From positions 1 through 64,000 of the forward strand of contig CAAGHO010000048.1 of the NCBI GenBank assembly GCA_900769695.1: DNA of 64,000 bases. The letters are read 5' to 3'. The stretch comes from Bacilli bacterium (GTDB taxonomy: Bacteria > Bacillota_I > Bacilli_A > RF39 > UBA660). Below are positions 17,313 through 27,174 of this stretch, piece by piece. The notes under the pieces were generated by a model. That model did not search any database. It was not told the origin of the DNA and was given only the letters and a program-made list of their open reading frames with translations. Within the stretch, counting starts at the first letter, position 1. Every line of letters starts with the position of its first letter. The position numbers and the translations under genes are program-made.

Positions 17313-18875
17313 ATGGTATTTCGTAAACCATATGCTTTTTTCATTAAAAACTTTAGAAAAATTCACTTTGTATTAATCATTTTATGTGGATTTATTTATT
17401 CAAAAACAATCCAGTTAAGTGCATTTAATAAGAGTTTTATAACTTATTTAAGTTATGATCCATATTTAGAACCAATTTCTAAATACTTAAGTGTATTATT
17501 ATACTTAGCAGTTATTTTAACTATAACTGGATTCTTAATAATCTTGGTAGTTCTAAAAAGAAAAGATAAACCATGGAAATTATATTTAATACCAGTTATA
17601 GAATATATAGCTCTTTTAATAATATATCTTTATTTAAATAATTTTTATAATACTTATGATGGTTCTTTTGTAACAACTACAATTAGAGCGTTAGATAACT
17701 TTTTATCTATAGCGACAGTTCCTCAGTACATAGTATTTTTAATACTAATAATTAGAGTAATTGGACTTGATTTAAAGAACTTTAACTTTAGTGCTGATGA
17801 AGAATTTCTGGATTTAAATCAAGATGATCGTGAAGAATTTGAAATTAGTATAAATTTTGATAAATATGCAATTAAAAGAAACTTTAAAATGGTATTAAGA
17901 AATATAAAGTATGTTTATCAGGAACATAAATTTATTTGTAATGTATTAATTACAATACTTTGTCTTATAACTGCATATAAAACATATTACTATTTTGGAG
18001 TTAGTCATAAAACAATAAAAGAAGATACGTTCTTTAATGTAAATAATTATTCTATGATGATAAATGAAAGTTTCTATACTGATAAAGATAAAAAAGGGAA
18101 TATCTTGGAAAAAAACAGTGCTTTTATTGTCTTGAATGTAACTGTAGTTAATAATGGTATAAGTCGTAGTTTTGATGGTAATGATTTTCATGTAGTAAAT
18201 GGTTCTAGTAATTATACCTATCAAGGAAATACTTATAGTGATGATTTTTCAGATATAGGTGGGAGTTTTCCTACTGGTAAAATGAAAAATGGAGAAAAAA
18301 GAAACTTTGCTTTAATCTTTAAAGTTGATAAAAAACTAGATTACAAGAAATTTGTATTATATTATCAAGAATATAGAGGTAGTGTTTCATATCTTAGAAA
18401 AATAAAATTAAACTTAAAAAATGTGGAAAAAATCAAAAATAATAATTCGATAAATATAGGGGAAGAATTAACTATAGAAAAACCAAATAATGATATAAGT
18501 AAATTTACTTTTGAAAAATTAGAATTTACAGATAATAAAAACTATAACATTGAAAGTTGTGATGCTAGTTCAAACTGTTCTATAACTACAAAAAATATTA
18601 AAGCACCTGATAATAGTAAAATACTATATATAGAATTTACTTCACAAGATTATGAAGGAGTCCAGTTAGCAAAGTTTACTTCTAATTATGGTAAAATAAT
18701 ATATACAAGTAGTGATGGTTTTTCTAAAGAAGTAGTTCCAACTAGTGTTTTAGCTAATAGGGATTACTTAGGAAAGATGTTATATATAAAAGTTCCAAAT
18801 GAAATAGAAAGTGCTAAAACTATAGATTTTATATATACAGTGCGTAATAATAAGTATAGTTATAAAATAAGATAA
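17313..18875 (+). CDS. Membrane protein with extracytoplasmic Ig-like (DUF4352-type) domain
   Basis: A 520-residue protein. The first ~150 residues contain four hydrophobic helices, then comes an acidic cytoplasmic segment (about 165-195), a fifth helix near 210-230 and a long extracytoplasmic C-terminal region. That region includes 'AFIVLNVTVVNNGISRSFDG' and 'GSFPTGKMKNGEKRNFALIFKVD', a pattern typical of DUF4352/telokin-like beta-sandwich domains, and ends in more beta-rich sequence. AGGAGGGG precedes the ATG; a TATAAT at 17283-17288 may be its -10. It lies immediately upstream of the Tad-like locus but its role there is unproven. Confidence 0.6.
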   Translation: MVFRKPYAFFIKNFRKIHFVLIILCGFIYSKTIQLSAFNKSFITYLSYDPYLEPISKYLSVLLYLAVILTITGFLIILVVLKRKDKPWKLYLIPVIEYIALLIIYLYLNNFYNTYDGSFVTTTIRALDNFLSIATVPQYIVFLILIIRVIGLDLKNFNFSADEEFLDLNQDDREEFEISINFDKYAIKRNFKMVLRNIKYVYQEHKFICNVLITILCLITAYKTYYYFGVSHKTIKEDTFFNVNNYSMMINESFYTDKDKKGNILEKNSAFIVLNVTVVNNGISRSFDGNDFHVVNGSSNYTYQGNTYSDDFSDIGGSFPTGKMKNGEKRNFALIFKVDKKLDYKKFVLYYQEYRGSVSYLRKIKLNLKNVEKIKNNNSINIGEELTIEKPNNDISKFTFEKLEFTDNKNYNIESCDASSNCSITTKNIKAPDNSKILYIEFTSQDYEGVQLAKFTSNYGKIIYTSSDGFSKEVVPTSVLANRDYLGKMLYIKVPNEIESAKTIDFIYTVRNNKYSYKIR

Positions 18876-18890
18876 AAAACGCTTACTTAA

Positions 18891-18918
18891 TTGACTTTTT
18901 CTTACAATATGATAAAAT
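18891..18918 (+). promoter_or_regulatory. Promoter of the Tad-like locus
   Basis: TTGACT (18891-18896), 16-base spacer, TAAAAT (18913-18918) with TG-A just before it. It is 52 bases upstream of the first gene of the pilus locus. Confidence 0.65.
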
Positions 18919-18969
18919 AAAATATAGATAATAGTAGTGTAGAAATTGGGTTAAAAGGAGAATAAAAAT

Positions 18970-20742
18970 ATGCAAAACAAAAAGAATGAAAAGTATATAA
19001 AAATTGTAGTAACTGTTTTAATTATTGTGGCATTAGTGTGGTTTTTAGTGCTTAGTCCATTACTTAAATTTAGGAGTATGGAAAAAACATTACTTAATGC
19101 TGCTAAAAGATATTTTGAAGTTAATGAAAACTTATTACCAACAGGTAATAGATTAAGAAAAATATCATTAGATACATTATATGATAAAGAATTTGTTAAA
19201 GAAGATTTACGTGCTCCTTATACAAATACTTTATGTAATAGTAGTGATAGTTGGGTAAAAGTATCTAAAAATAAAAAAGATGATACTAAATATGATTATA
19301 ATGTTTATTTAGAGTGTGGTGTATTTAGATCTAAGATAGATCACACAGGACCTACAGTAAAATTAAATGGTGAAGATGAGATAACTATGTATATAGGTGA
19401 TAAATATAAAGAACAAGGTGTTTCTAGCATCACTGATGATACAGATGGTAATATTGATATCAAAAATGTTAAAATAGATTCTTCAAAAGTTAATACTAAT
19501 AAAGTTGGTACTTATGAAGTTACATATGAAATAAGTGATAGTTTAGAAAATAAAACAATAAAGAAACGAATAGTAAAGGTTACTCAAACTTTAAATAATA
19601 TTCTAAAAAAAGGAACTGATAATAATACTTATTTAAAAATAGATGGAATACTTTTCACAGCAGTTGGTATTAATAGTGACAAAACAGTAAAAATTGTATC
19701 TAGTAATGCTTTAGCAAGTCTAGATTATGATAGTGTAGATAAATGGCTTAATGAGTATTTTTATGAAAAATTAAGTGATAGTGCTAAATCATATATTGTT
19801 AAAAGTAAATGGTGCAGTGATAAGGTAAATGATCCTAATAATTATAGTAAATGCAAAAACTATTCTAAAGAAAAATATGTAGGATTATTATCAATAGGTG
19901 ATTATAAGAATGCAAAAAGTGAAAATGATGTAGCCCTAAATAATGAGGATGCAGTTTGGACATATAGTAAAAAAGATAATAATAATGCTTGGATAAATTC
20001 ATATCGTGATGTTTTAGCTGGAATTTTTGAAGATTATAAAGCATCATCTTCAAAGAAAATTGTTGGTATAAAACCTGCTGTAAACATAAAAAAAGATGCA
20101 GTTATAGTAAGCGGCGAAGGAACAAATGTTGATCCTTATATCCTAGAAGGTAACAATAAAAAAGCAAAACCCGGTGACAAATTATCAGAATCTGTAACAG
20201 GATCTTATGTAAAATATTCAGGTTATAACTTTAGAGTGATTTCGAAAGAAGAAGATGGTACTGTAAAAGTAATTATGCTTGACCCACTTATTTCAAATGA
20301 TGGTGAATTTTATACAGAGTTTGATACTGTAAAAGAATTATATAATCCTAATAAAAAAACAAATATTGCATATAAGATAGCAAATAAAGCTAGTGAATTT
20401 ATAAAGATTGATTATTTTGATACAAAACAAATTGAAGTTAAACAATATACAAATGTTGTTTCTTACGATAACAAACTTGCTACTAATAAATATAAAGCTA
20501 AACTTTCTTTAGCGAGTCTATTTGATTTATATAGTACAACTAAAACTGATGGAGTAAGTACATGGTATAAAGAAAGTTCTAATAAAGAAAATTATATTAA
20601 TTCAGCATCCATTGGTACAGTGGCTATGGAATTTGATAAAGAAAGAGTTGCTGGTATAAAGTTAGTTGGATATTTAAATAAAGATGTTGTTATAAAAACA
20701 GGAGAAGGAACTTCAATAAATCCATACACATTAACAAAATAG
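18970..20742 (+). CDS. Membrane-anchored surface protein with Ig-like and repeated GxGTxxxPYxL modules
   Basis: A 590-residue protein with a short cytoplasmic tail, one membrane helix (residues ~10-32) and an outer region in four parts. First is a pilin-like segment (SMEKTLLNAAKRYFEVNENLLP) with two later cysteines; next a bacterial Ig-like domain from 'DHTGPTVKLNGEDEITMYIGD' (DUF5011 type). Then come two copies of a module ending V.SGEGTNVDPYILEG (about residue 392) and I.TGEGTSINPYTLTK (C-terminus). The same head and tail modules recur in the product of 44480-45742 and the tail also in 53994-54968. Being first in the pilus operon suggests an accessory adhesin or minor pilin. The modules are directly visible; the role is inferred. 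Confidence 0.7.
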   Translation: MQNKKNEKYIKIVVTVLIIVALVWFLVLSPLLKFRSMEKTLLNAAKRYFEVNENLLPTGNRLRKISLDTLYDKEFVKEDLRAPYTNTLCNSSDSWVKVSKNKKDDTKYDYNVYLECGVFRSKIDHTGPTVKLNGEDEITMYIGDKYKEQGVSSITDDTDGNIDIKNVKIDSSKVNTNKVGTYEVTYEISDSLENKTIKKRIVKVTQTLNNILKKGTDNNTYLKIDGILFTAVGINSDKTVKIVSSNALASLDYDSVDKWLNEYFYEKLSDSAKSYIVKSKWCSDKVNDPNNYSKCKNYSKEKYVGLLSIGDYKNAKSENDVALNNEDAVWTYSKKDNNNAWINSYRDVLAGIFEDYKASSSKKIVGIKPAVNIKKDAVIVSGEGTNVDPYILEGNNKKAKPGDKLSESVTGSYVKYSGYNFRVISKEEDGTVKVIMLDPLISNDGEFYTEFDTVKELYNPNKKTNIAYKIANKASEFIKIDYFDTKQIEVKQYTNVVSYDNKLATNKYKAKLSLASLFDLYSTTKTDGVSTWYKESSNKENYINSASIGTVAMEFDKERVAGIKLVGYLNKDVVIKTGEGTSINPYTLTK

Positions 20743-20757
20743 AGGTAAGTAAGTATT

Positions 20758-21537
20758 ATGAAAAAAGACGATGTAATTAAAAAAAATTCTTGGCGAATGC
20801 TCCTTGTTGTAGTATTATTAATATTGAGTAGTGTACTTATAATTAAGGGTCAGTATCCATATTACAAAATTGAAGATAAAACAAAGGCTTTAAAATCTTT
20901 TAAAGGAGTAGAAGATGAAAAAGCATTAGGATGGTTAAGAGTACAAGGAACAAATATAGATTTTCCAATTGTTTATTATTATGATACAGATGTAACAGAT
21001 TCTACTAATGAGTTGGGATGGACTTATTCAAATAGTAATAAATTAGAAGAGAAAACAACAATATTTTCACATAATATTTTAAATGTTTCTTCAAGGCCTC
21101 TTATTACTGATAAAAATCATAAAAGATTTGAGCAACTAATGAGTTTTATATATACAGATTTTGTAAAGAAAAACAAATATATTGAGTATACAACTGATAA
21201 TAATAATTATTTGTTTAAAATCTATGCTATATCATTTCAAAAAGAGGAAAATTTGAGTTATAAGAAAACTGATTTAGCAAATAAGGAAAAGCAAAAATAT
21301 ATTGATAATGCAATAAAGAATAGCTATTTCAAGTTCAATACAGATGTTAAAAATAGTGATAAGTTAATTACTCTAGTTACTTGTACAAGATTTTTTGGAA
21401 ATACAACAGATTATTCATTTGTTGTTGATGCAAGATTAGTAAGAAAAAATGAACTTGTTACTAATTATGGTGTAGAAGAAACTAAGAATTATAAAAAGAT
21501 TAAGGATATTATGAAAGGAGATGCAGATAATGTATAA
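20758..21537 (+). CDS. Class B-type sortase
   Basis: A 259-residue transpeptidase anchored by an N-terminal helix (MLLVVVLLILSSVLIIKG). Sortase hallmarks are the 'LGWLRVQGTNIDFPIVYY' start of the beta-barrel, His in IFSHNIL near residue 104 and Cys in LVTCTR near 209. Length and the long insertion before the Cys fit class B, which in other Bacillota handles NPQTN-type substrates or assembles pili. At the place where class B enzymes carry the catalytic Arg (start of the final VVxxxRL strand) this protein reads YSFVVDARL, so a Ser appears to replace it. No protein in the window has a clear sortase-sorting tail. It sits inside the Tad-like operon. Confidence 0.85.
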   Translation: MKKDDVIKKNSWRMLLVVVLLILSSVLIIKGQYPYYKIEDKTKALKSFKGVEDEKALGWLRVQGTNIDFPIVYYYDTDVTDSTNELGWTYSNSNKLEEKTTIFSHNILNVSSRPLITDKNHKRFEQLMSFIYTDFVKKNKYIEYTTDNNNYLFKIYAISFQKEENLSYKKTDLANKEKQKYIDNAIKNSYFKFNTDVKNSDKLITLVTCTRFFGNTTDYSFVVDARLVRKNELVTNYGVEETKNYKKIKDIMKGDADNV

Positions 21538-24517
21538 ATATAAGAAAAGGGTTGGAATTAGTTTTATATTAGCTATGGCAATTGTTTTAGGGGTAACTCC
21601 AAATGCAAATGCTCTATCAAATCAAAAATCTGCTAATAAAGCATGTGAAAATGCTTTATTTTCAGGGAATATGTTAACTGCGAATGAAAATGATGCATCT
21701 ATCAAAATATATGCCAAAGAAGGTAGATGGAATGTAAAGTATTATATATCAAAAGGTTCAACAGAATTTGATTACAGTGTAGTATTAGCTAATTCTAATA
21801 ATAAAAATGCAGAAAAACCAGAATCTCTTGAATATGTAGGTGGAAGTCAAATTTCAATTCCTGTTGGTAGAGGTAATGCAATAGTTTTAATAGCTGAGCC
21901 TCAAGCATCAGAAGATAAACATGTACTTGATGCAACAGGAACGGCAGTTTTAAAAGCACCTAATGGTCAAAGTAGCGTTACATGTAAGGCAGGAAATGTT
22001 TCTACAGATGACAATTATTCATTAAAAATAACTGGTACTGCTGCATATATTTCAAACAGCTTTGCTTCAACATCTGTTGTTAGTTCAAGAAATGTCAGTA
22101 ATGATGCAGCAGGAGAATGCGAAGCTATGAAAAACGCATGGTATGATAAAGATAAACAAGTAAATTATTTAGGAACAGAAGATGCTAAAAATAGATATAA
22201 TGCTCAAATGAAAACTAGCTTTCCTTATTGCTACTCAAGTTATAATTCATCTTTTGAAGTAACTGCAAGCACCATAAAAAAAGTAAGACAAGCATCTTTA
22301 GAAGCATATAAAGCATATGTTGAATTCCAACAAAAACAACAAGACAATAGCAAGTATACAGCAGCGATAGATGAGATTCAAAAAGAAGGATATAAAGAAT
22401 TAAAATATTCTGATAAAGGAATGTCAGTAGGAACTCTTTCTTGTAAAAAAAATCAATCTCTAGCTGCAACAGAAAAATACTATACTACCCATCAAGATGT
22501 ACAAAATGATGCTTGCCAAGTTGATTGTGTTGAACAATTACAAGTTACATATGATCCTCCTCAAGCTATAAAAGGTGGTATGTGTTTCCAATACAAAGTA
22601 ACTGTAAGAAGTAAAGTTTCTTGTAAAACAGAACTTAGAAATGAAATAAAGTGGCCATCTCCTAAAGATTCATGTGATTATGCTCCAATTTGTAGTGGTA
22701 ATAGTCAAGAAACTCAAGCAGGACCTAGTGAGAAATTTGATTCATGTATAAATAGCTGTGATGGAGGAACTTATTCTCAAAGTTGTATTAACAAATGTTA
22801 TAATAAAGTTTATGGAACAAGTAAAAAGACTAAATCAAGTGTTAAGAAAACTTCATCAAATACTACTAATACATCAAGCGTTGTTAAATTAGCAAATAAC
22901 AATGATCCTTACTATAATATAACGTCATGCAAAAACAATAAAGAAGTTGCTGATAATATAGATTATTGTGCTAATCAATTTTATCAATTAAAACAAAAAG
23001 AACCTCTAGGAACGTATGAAGAAGAAGATAAAGGTTGGTATCAATATGTATGGAAGCCGGACTCTAGTGTAAGTCCAGCTACTGATAATACAGGTAGTTA
23101 TAGTACAAGTGACAGAAGTTGGATTGAGGCAATCAAAAGATCATCACCATATTATTTTAGAGATTTAGCAACAGCTAAGAAAACAATTCAATCATTTTAT
23201 GGAGTTGGTAATGGTTATAATGGATATGGTACGGCAAGAAGATATATTATTGATGATGGTGGTATAAAACGACAAAGAACTAATACCTATTGGTGTAATG
23301 AAGTATGTGGATTTAAACGTTTAAGTGGAACCAGCGATTGTGTAAGCACTAGCCAACAATTAGAAGACAAATATGTAAAAGAATTTGAAAACATATATAA
23401 TCAATTATCAGAATGTACTTCAAAAGCAGTATGTAAAAGTGGAGTAGTATCATCATTTAATATTGGTGTTGACTATGATACTAAAGATGCTACAACAAAC
23501 AAAGAAAACTCTGGTAATAATAGTTGGAATGCAACTAATAAATCTGGAGTTAATGCTGATATGGATAACGTTGGACAAGGCGATAAAAAAATGTTTATTC
23601 CTATCATCGTAGAAGATGATCAAAGAAAACAAGTTATTCCTGCTGACTTAGAGCCATCAAATACTAATAATGGTATTAATGGTACATGCTATGGTAAAAA
23701 TAATGATAAGTATTGGCAACATTATAAAACTACTATTACTTTTCCAGGTACTTGGATTAATTTAAAATCAGCTAAAAGATTATATAAAGAGCCAACATCT
23801 ACTGAAAAAGATTACATGAGAGAAAAGGAAAATTATTATTGTGTTGGCTATGATTATAAACCAGTTAATGAAAAATGGTGGGACTGGAAAATAAATGGTG
23901 TTGGCAATATAAATACTATTAAAGTAGAAAAACCAGATAATATTAAGGCTAAAATAAAAGACTTTGGTAAGTATAATTGGTCTTTAAACTTAAATTGTTT
24001 CTATGGATTAAGTAATGAAGTAACTAAATGTGTTGGTAAAAATTGTAATCCTACATGTACTGGTGGAGAATGTGATACTTCAATAAAGAACGTTAAAATG
24101 AGAACAGTTGATCAACAAGATTTATTTGCTGGTAGAACTGGGGATAAAGTTGGATTCAACTGGACAAGTGCAGCTCAAGATAAAGTTGCATTAAATGCTA
24201 AAAATTCTAATGCAAAAACATATGGTATAGATCCTGGTGAATATGCAAAAAAACTTCAAACAGAAGCTAAAGGTAATTCAGAAACTGCTTATAGTGGAAA
24301 TGCTGATTATTCACTACACCTAACAAAAGAAAACATAAAAGAATTAAGAAAATACGTTAAGAATAATGGTTACACCTCTTATCAAGGTAATGGAGGTAAT
24401 TCATATAAAGAAGTATCTGGAATAAATCTATATTATTATACAAGTGGAATTTTAAATAAATCCGAATATACTACTAACTTCAAAAGAAATACAAATCTTG
24501 GAGTAAATAATGATTAA
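21530..24517 (+). CDS. Large Cys-rich secreted protein of the Tad-like locus
   Basis: Start chosen at ATG 21530, nine bases after GGAG; the ATG at 21521 directly abuts that ribosome site. The 995-residue product has a signal peptide (MYKYKKRVGISFILAMAIVLGV...NANALS) and no later membrane segment. More than 35 cysteines are spread along it, many in clusters (CSGNSQ..., SCINSCDGG, CNPTCTGGECD), implying a disulfide-rich extracellular protein. It overlaps the sortase gene by eight bases, so the two are translationally coupled, which suggests a functional link, yet no LPxTG/NPQTN motif is present. Family not recognised. Could be the shaft-tip or a matrix protein of the pilus. Confidence 0.7.
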   Translation: MYKYKKRVGISFILAMAIVLGVTPNANALSNQKSANKACENALFSGNMLTANENDASIKIYAKEGRWNVKYYISKGSTEFDYSVVLANSNNKNAEKPESLEYVGGSQISIPVGRGNAIVLIAEPQASEDKHVLDATGTAVLKAPNGQSSVTCKAGNVSTDDNYSLKITGTAAYISNSFASTSVVSSRNVSNDAAGECEAMKNAWYDKDKQVNYLGTEDAKNRYNAQMKTSFPYCYSSYNSSFEVTASTIKKVRQASLEAYKAYVEFQQKQQDNSKYTAAIDEIQKEGYKELKYSDKGMSVGTLSCKKNQSLAATEKYYTTHQDVQNDACQVDCVEQLQVTYDPPQAIKGGMCFQYKVTVRSKVSCKTELRNEIKWPSPKDSCDYAPICSGNSQETQAGPSEKFDSCINSCDGGTYSQSCINKCYNKVYGTSKKTKSSVKKTSSNTTNTSSVVKLANNNDPYYNITSCKNNKEVADNIDYCANQFYQLKQKEPLGTYEEEDKGWYQYVWKPDSSVSPATDNTGSYSTSDRSWIEAIKRSSPYYFRDLATAKKTIQSFYGVGNGYNGYGTARRYIIDDGGIKRQRTNTYWCNEVCGFKRLSGTSDCVSTSQQLEDKYVKEFENIYNQLSECTSKAVCKSGVVSSFNIGVDYDTKDATTNKENSGNNSWNATNKSGVNADMDNVGQGDKKMFIPIIVEDDQRKQVIPADLEPSNTNNGINGTCYGKNNDKYWQHYKTTITFPGTWINLKSAKRLYKEPTSTEKDYMREKENYYCVGYDYKPVNEKWWDWKINGVGNINTIKVEKPDNIKAKIKDFGKYNWSLNLNCFYGLSNEVTKCVGKNCNPTCTGGECDTSIKNVKMRTVDQQDLFAGRTGDKVGFNWTSAAQDKVALNAKNSNAKTYGIDPGEYAKKLQTEAKGNSETAYSGNADYSLHLTKENIKELRKYVKNNGYTSYQGNGGNSYKEVSGINLYYYTSGILNKSEYTTNFKRNTNLGVNND

Positions 24518-24531
24518 GGTGGTGTTAATTA

Positions 24532-24978
24532 ATGAATAAAGCATATCTATTGGTAGGTACAATAGTATTAAGTATTTTAGCTCTAGCTGCAATTAACTTA
24601 ATTAGTAATTATTCTTCAGGTAATGAGTTAGATTATTACTTATTAAAAGAAACAACTCAAGCATCTATGATGGATTCATTAGATACGGCGTATTGGACAG
24701 AAAGAGGAGTATTTAGAATCGACAAGGAGAAGTTTGTTGAAAACTTCGTCCTTCGATTCGCAGCTAATGTTGATAATTCAAGAGAGTATGATATTAAATT
24801 TTACGATATAAATGAAGTGCCACCTAAGGTTACTATTCAGGTAGATTCTCTAAATTCAAGTTTAACTGTTGATGGTAAATCTAATGTTAATATATCTACT
24901 AGACTTGAAGGAATTTTAGAGACAAATAATAAAAAAGATCCTATATTGACTACTAAATATTTAAAAGGTAATTATTAG
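24532..24978 (+). CDS. Minor pilin-like protein (DUF5411/TadE-like)
   Basis: A 148-residue protein with one N-terminal hydrophobic helix (AYLLVGTIVLSILALAAINLI) and an outer domain with 'YWTERGVFRIDKEKFVENFVLRFAANV'. The layout is that of a pseudopilin or TadE-like protein and matches what I remember of the DUF5411 family from uncultured gut Bacillota; that family link is from memory. It has an AAGGTGG ribosome site and is 14 bases after the Cys-rich gene. Its place before cpaB supports a role in pilus assembly. Confidence 0.6.
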   Translation: MNKAYLLVGTIVLSILALAAINLISNYSSGNELDYYLLKETTQASMMDSLDTAYWTERGVFRIDKEKFVENFVLRFAANVDNSREYDIKFYDINEVPPKVTIQVDSLNSSLTVDGKSNVNISTRLEGILETNNKKDPILTTKYLKGNY

Positions 24979-24998
24979 GATAAGAAAGGAAGAATAAA

Positions 24999-25802
24999 AT
25001 GGGAAGTATTAGTGTAACAATAAAAAGAATTTTATCAAATAAAAATACAGTTACTGTACTTGGTGTAATAGCAGCTGTATTAGTATTGTATTTTGGTTAT
25101 AATTCAAGAGTAAAAAAGGCGATTACTCCAATTAATGTTCCTTATGCAAAAGAAACAATTAAACCTGGTACACAAATAACAGAGGATATGATTGGATATA
25201 AAAATGTATCAAGTGAGACTGTTAATGATGGACTTGCTTATACAAATGTTAATGATGTAAAAAATAAATATGCAAATGCTGATAGTGTAATACCACAAGG
25301 AAGTTTATTTTATAAAAGATCAGTTGTAGAAAAAAGCCAATTACCTGATGAAATCATTTATGATTATCCTGATGGATATGTATTATATTATATGAATGTA
25401 GATACAGAATCAACTTATGGTAATGCAATTTATCCAGGAAACTATATTGATATTTATTTAAAAGCACAAAATGCGCAAGCTGAAGGTGAAAATATAGTTA
25501 CAAGTGACAAAATTATGGTTGGTAAATTGTTAGAAAATGTAAAAGTTATTGCTGTAAATGATGCAAATGGTAATAATGTATTTGCTGATGTTGATGAAAA
25601 TAGAACTCCAGCAACATTAATCTTTGCAGTACCTCAAGAATATTATATTCTACTTAATAAAGCTAAATTCTTAAGATCAGTTTCAACCACATTGATTCCA
25701 GTACCAACAGCTGAAAGTTTAAAAGATGATCCAGGAGATTTAAAATTAAGTAGTGAAGAGTTAAAGAACTATATCAACAGTATTACTGTTTGGACAGAAT
25801 AA
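24999..25802 (+). CDS. cpaB: CpaB/RcpC-like Flp pilus assembly protein
   Basis: A 267-residue protein with an N-terminal membrane helix (NTVTVLGVIAAVLVLYFGYN) and a SAF domain: VPYAKETIKPGTQITEDMIGYKNV, followed by GNAIYPGNYIDIYLKA, as in CpaB/RcpC. These proteins sit on the outer face of the membrane and help form the channel or anchor for Flp/Tad pili. The gene lies directly before the secretion ATPase as in most tad loci. In monoderms the partner secretin is absent, and none is seen here. Confidence 0.85.
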   Translation: MGSISVTIKRILSNKNTVTVLGVIAAVLVLYFGYNSRVKKAITPINVPYAKETIKPGTQITEDMIGYKNVSSETVNDGLAYTNVNDVKNKYANADSVIPQGSLFYKRSVVEKSQLPDEIIYDYPDGYVLYYMNVDTESTYGNAIYPGNYIDIYLKAQNAQAEGENIVTSDKIMVGKLLENVKVIAVNDANGNNVFADVDENRTPATLIFAVPQEYYILLNKAKFLRSVSTTLIPVPTAESLKDDPGDLKLSSEELKNYINSITVWTE

Positions 25803-25844
25803 AAAGAAGAATAAAAAATAAAAAGAAAAAAGGGATGTGGTTAG

Positions 25845-27161
25845 ATGAACGAAAGTATATTTGACAAATTAGATTTTGGACCATTAAAACCATTATTGGA
25901 TGATGATGATATTACTGATATTTCATTTTGTAATAAGGGGCAAATTTGGGTTCGTTCTCTAACTCAAGGTTCCAAAAGAATAGAAGTAGAAGGTGTTACT
26001 CAAGAGTTCATGGAAAAATTAGCGTTTCAGTGTTCAAACGTCATGGGAACAACGTTTAATAATGCTAAACCATTTTTGGATGCTGAATCTGCTGAATTGC
26101 GTTTTAACTTTGTTCATGAATCTATTGCTACTAATGGTATAGCTTGCGTTATTCGTAAAACACCTGCTAAGATTCGTTTGGAAAAACAAAAATTATTACA
26201 GGAAGATTATTTTACAGCTGACATTCATGATATTTTAATAAAATGCGTCGAAGGTCACTGTAATATTTTAGTTGCCGGTGAAACTGGTTCAGGTAAAACT
26301 GAATTTGTAAAATATCTAGCAAGTCATACAAAACAAGATGAAAAAATAATTACGATTGAAGATACACTAGAACTTCACTTAGACAGAATTTTTCCTGAAA
26401 GGGATATTGTTGCGATGAAGACAAATAATGTTGCAAGCTATTCTGATGTTTTAGTTACTTGTATGCGTCAGAATCCTAAATGGATTTTACTTTCGGAAGT
26501 TCGTAGTGCTGAAGCTGTTAGTGCTGTGCGTAACTCAATATCTTCGGGACATAATATTTTATCAACAATCCATGCTGATAAGGCAAGTGCTATTCCATAT
26601 CGTTTATATAGTTTGATGGAAACAGATTTGGAAGTTGATCAATTTTTAAATACAATTTATCGTTATATTCAATTAGGTGTACATATTAAGGCATATTACA
26701 GTAAACAGTACGGTAAATTTCACCGTGAACTTGATGAAGTTGTTGAATTTTATGTAGATGATGATAATAAACCCCAATCTCATATAATTTATCAAAAATT
26801 ATTTGGAAAAGCACCAATTACTCATAGGCCAAGCAAACATTTAATTGAATATTTAGAAAATCAAAATATAGATATTTCTTCACTTGTTGAACATATGGCA
26901 AAAGAATCAGGTGAAAGTGTAGCAGAGCAAAACGCTGAAGCTTTGAGTAAAACTAGAAATTCAACTACTCAGGTTTCAAATTTAAATCAAAATCGAGTAA
27001 ATACATCAACTGTTGTAAATAATCCTACACAAGTTCAAACTGTTCCAGTTCAAAATATACCGAATCAACAGGTAAAACAAGTTGTAGTAAATAATGTTCA
27101 AAATACTACACAAATTCCAAGACCACAGGTTGTAACTCTACCACCTGTAGGAAGTAATTAA
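25845..27161 (+). CDS. cpaF: CpaF/TadA secretion ATPase
   Basis: A 438-residue hexameric ATPase of the VirB11/CpaF family that drives pilus assembly at the cytoplasmic membrane. Walker A AGETGSGKTEF is near residues 143-152, Walker B-like WILLSEVRSAEAV near 210 and the His box HNILSTIHADKAS near 235. The last ~90 residues are low-complexity Gln/Asn/Val sequence without recognisable domain, an extension not needed for activity. Codon use is slightly richer in CG-ending codons (cgt) than neighbours. Downstream genes encode the two TadB/TadC platform proteins. Confidence 0.95.
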   Translation: MNESIFDKLDFGPLKPLLDDDDITDISFCNKGQIWVRSLTQGSKRIEVEGVTQEFMEKLAFQCSNVMGTTFNNAKPFLDAESAELRFNFVHESIATNGIACVIRKTPAKIRLEKQKLLQEDYFTADIHDILIKCVEGHCNILVAGETGSGKTEFVKYLASHTKQDEKIITIEDTLELHLDRIFPERDIVAMKTNNVASYSDVLVTCMRQNPKWILLSEVRSAEAVSAVRNSISSGHNILSTIHADKASAIPYRLYSLMETDLEVDQFLNTIYRYIQLGVHIKAYYSKQYGKFHRELDEVVEFYVDDDNKPQSHIIYQKLFGKAPITHRPSKHLIEYLENQNIDISSLVEHMAKESGESVAEQNAEALSKTRNSTTQVSNLNQNRVNTSTVVNNPTQVQTVPVQNIPNQQVKQVVVNNVQNTTQIPRPQVVTLPPVGSN

Positions 27162-27174
27162 GGGGTGATGTAAA

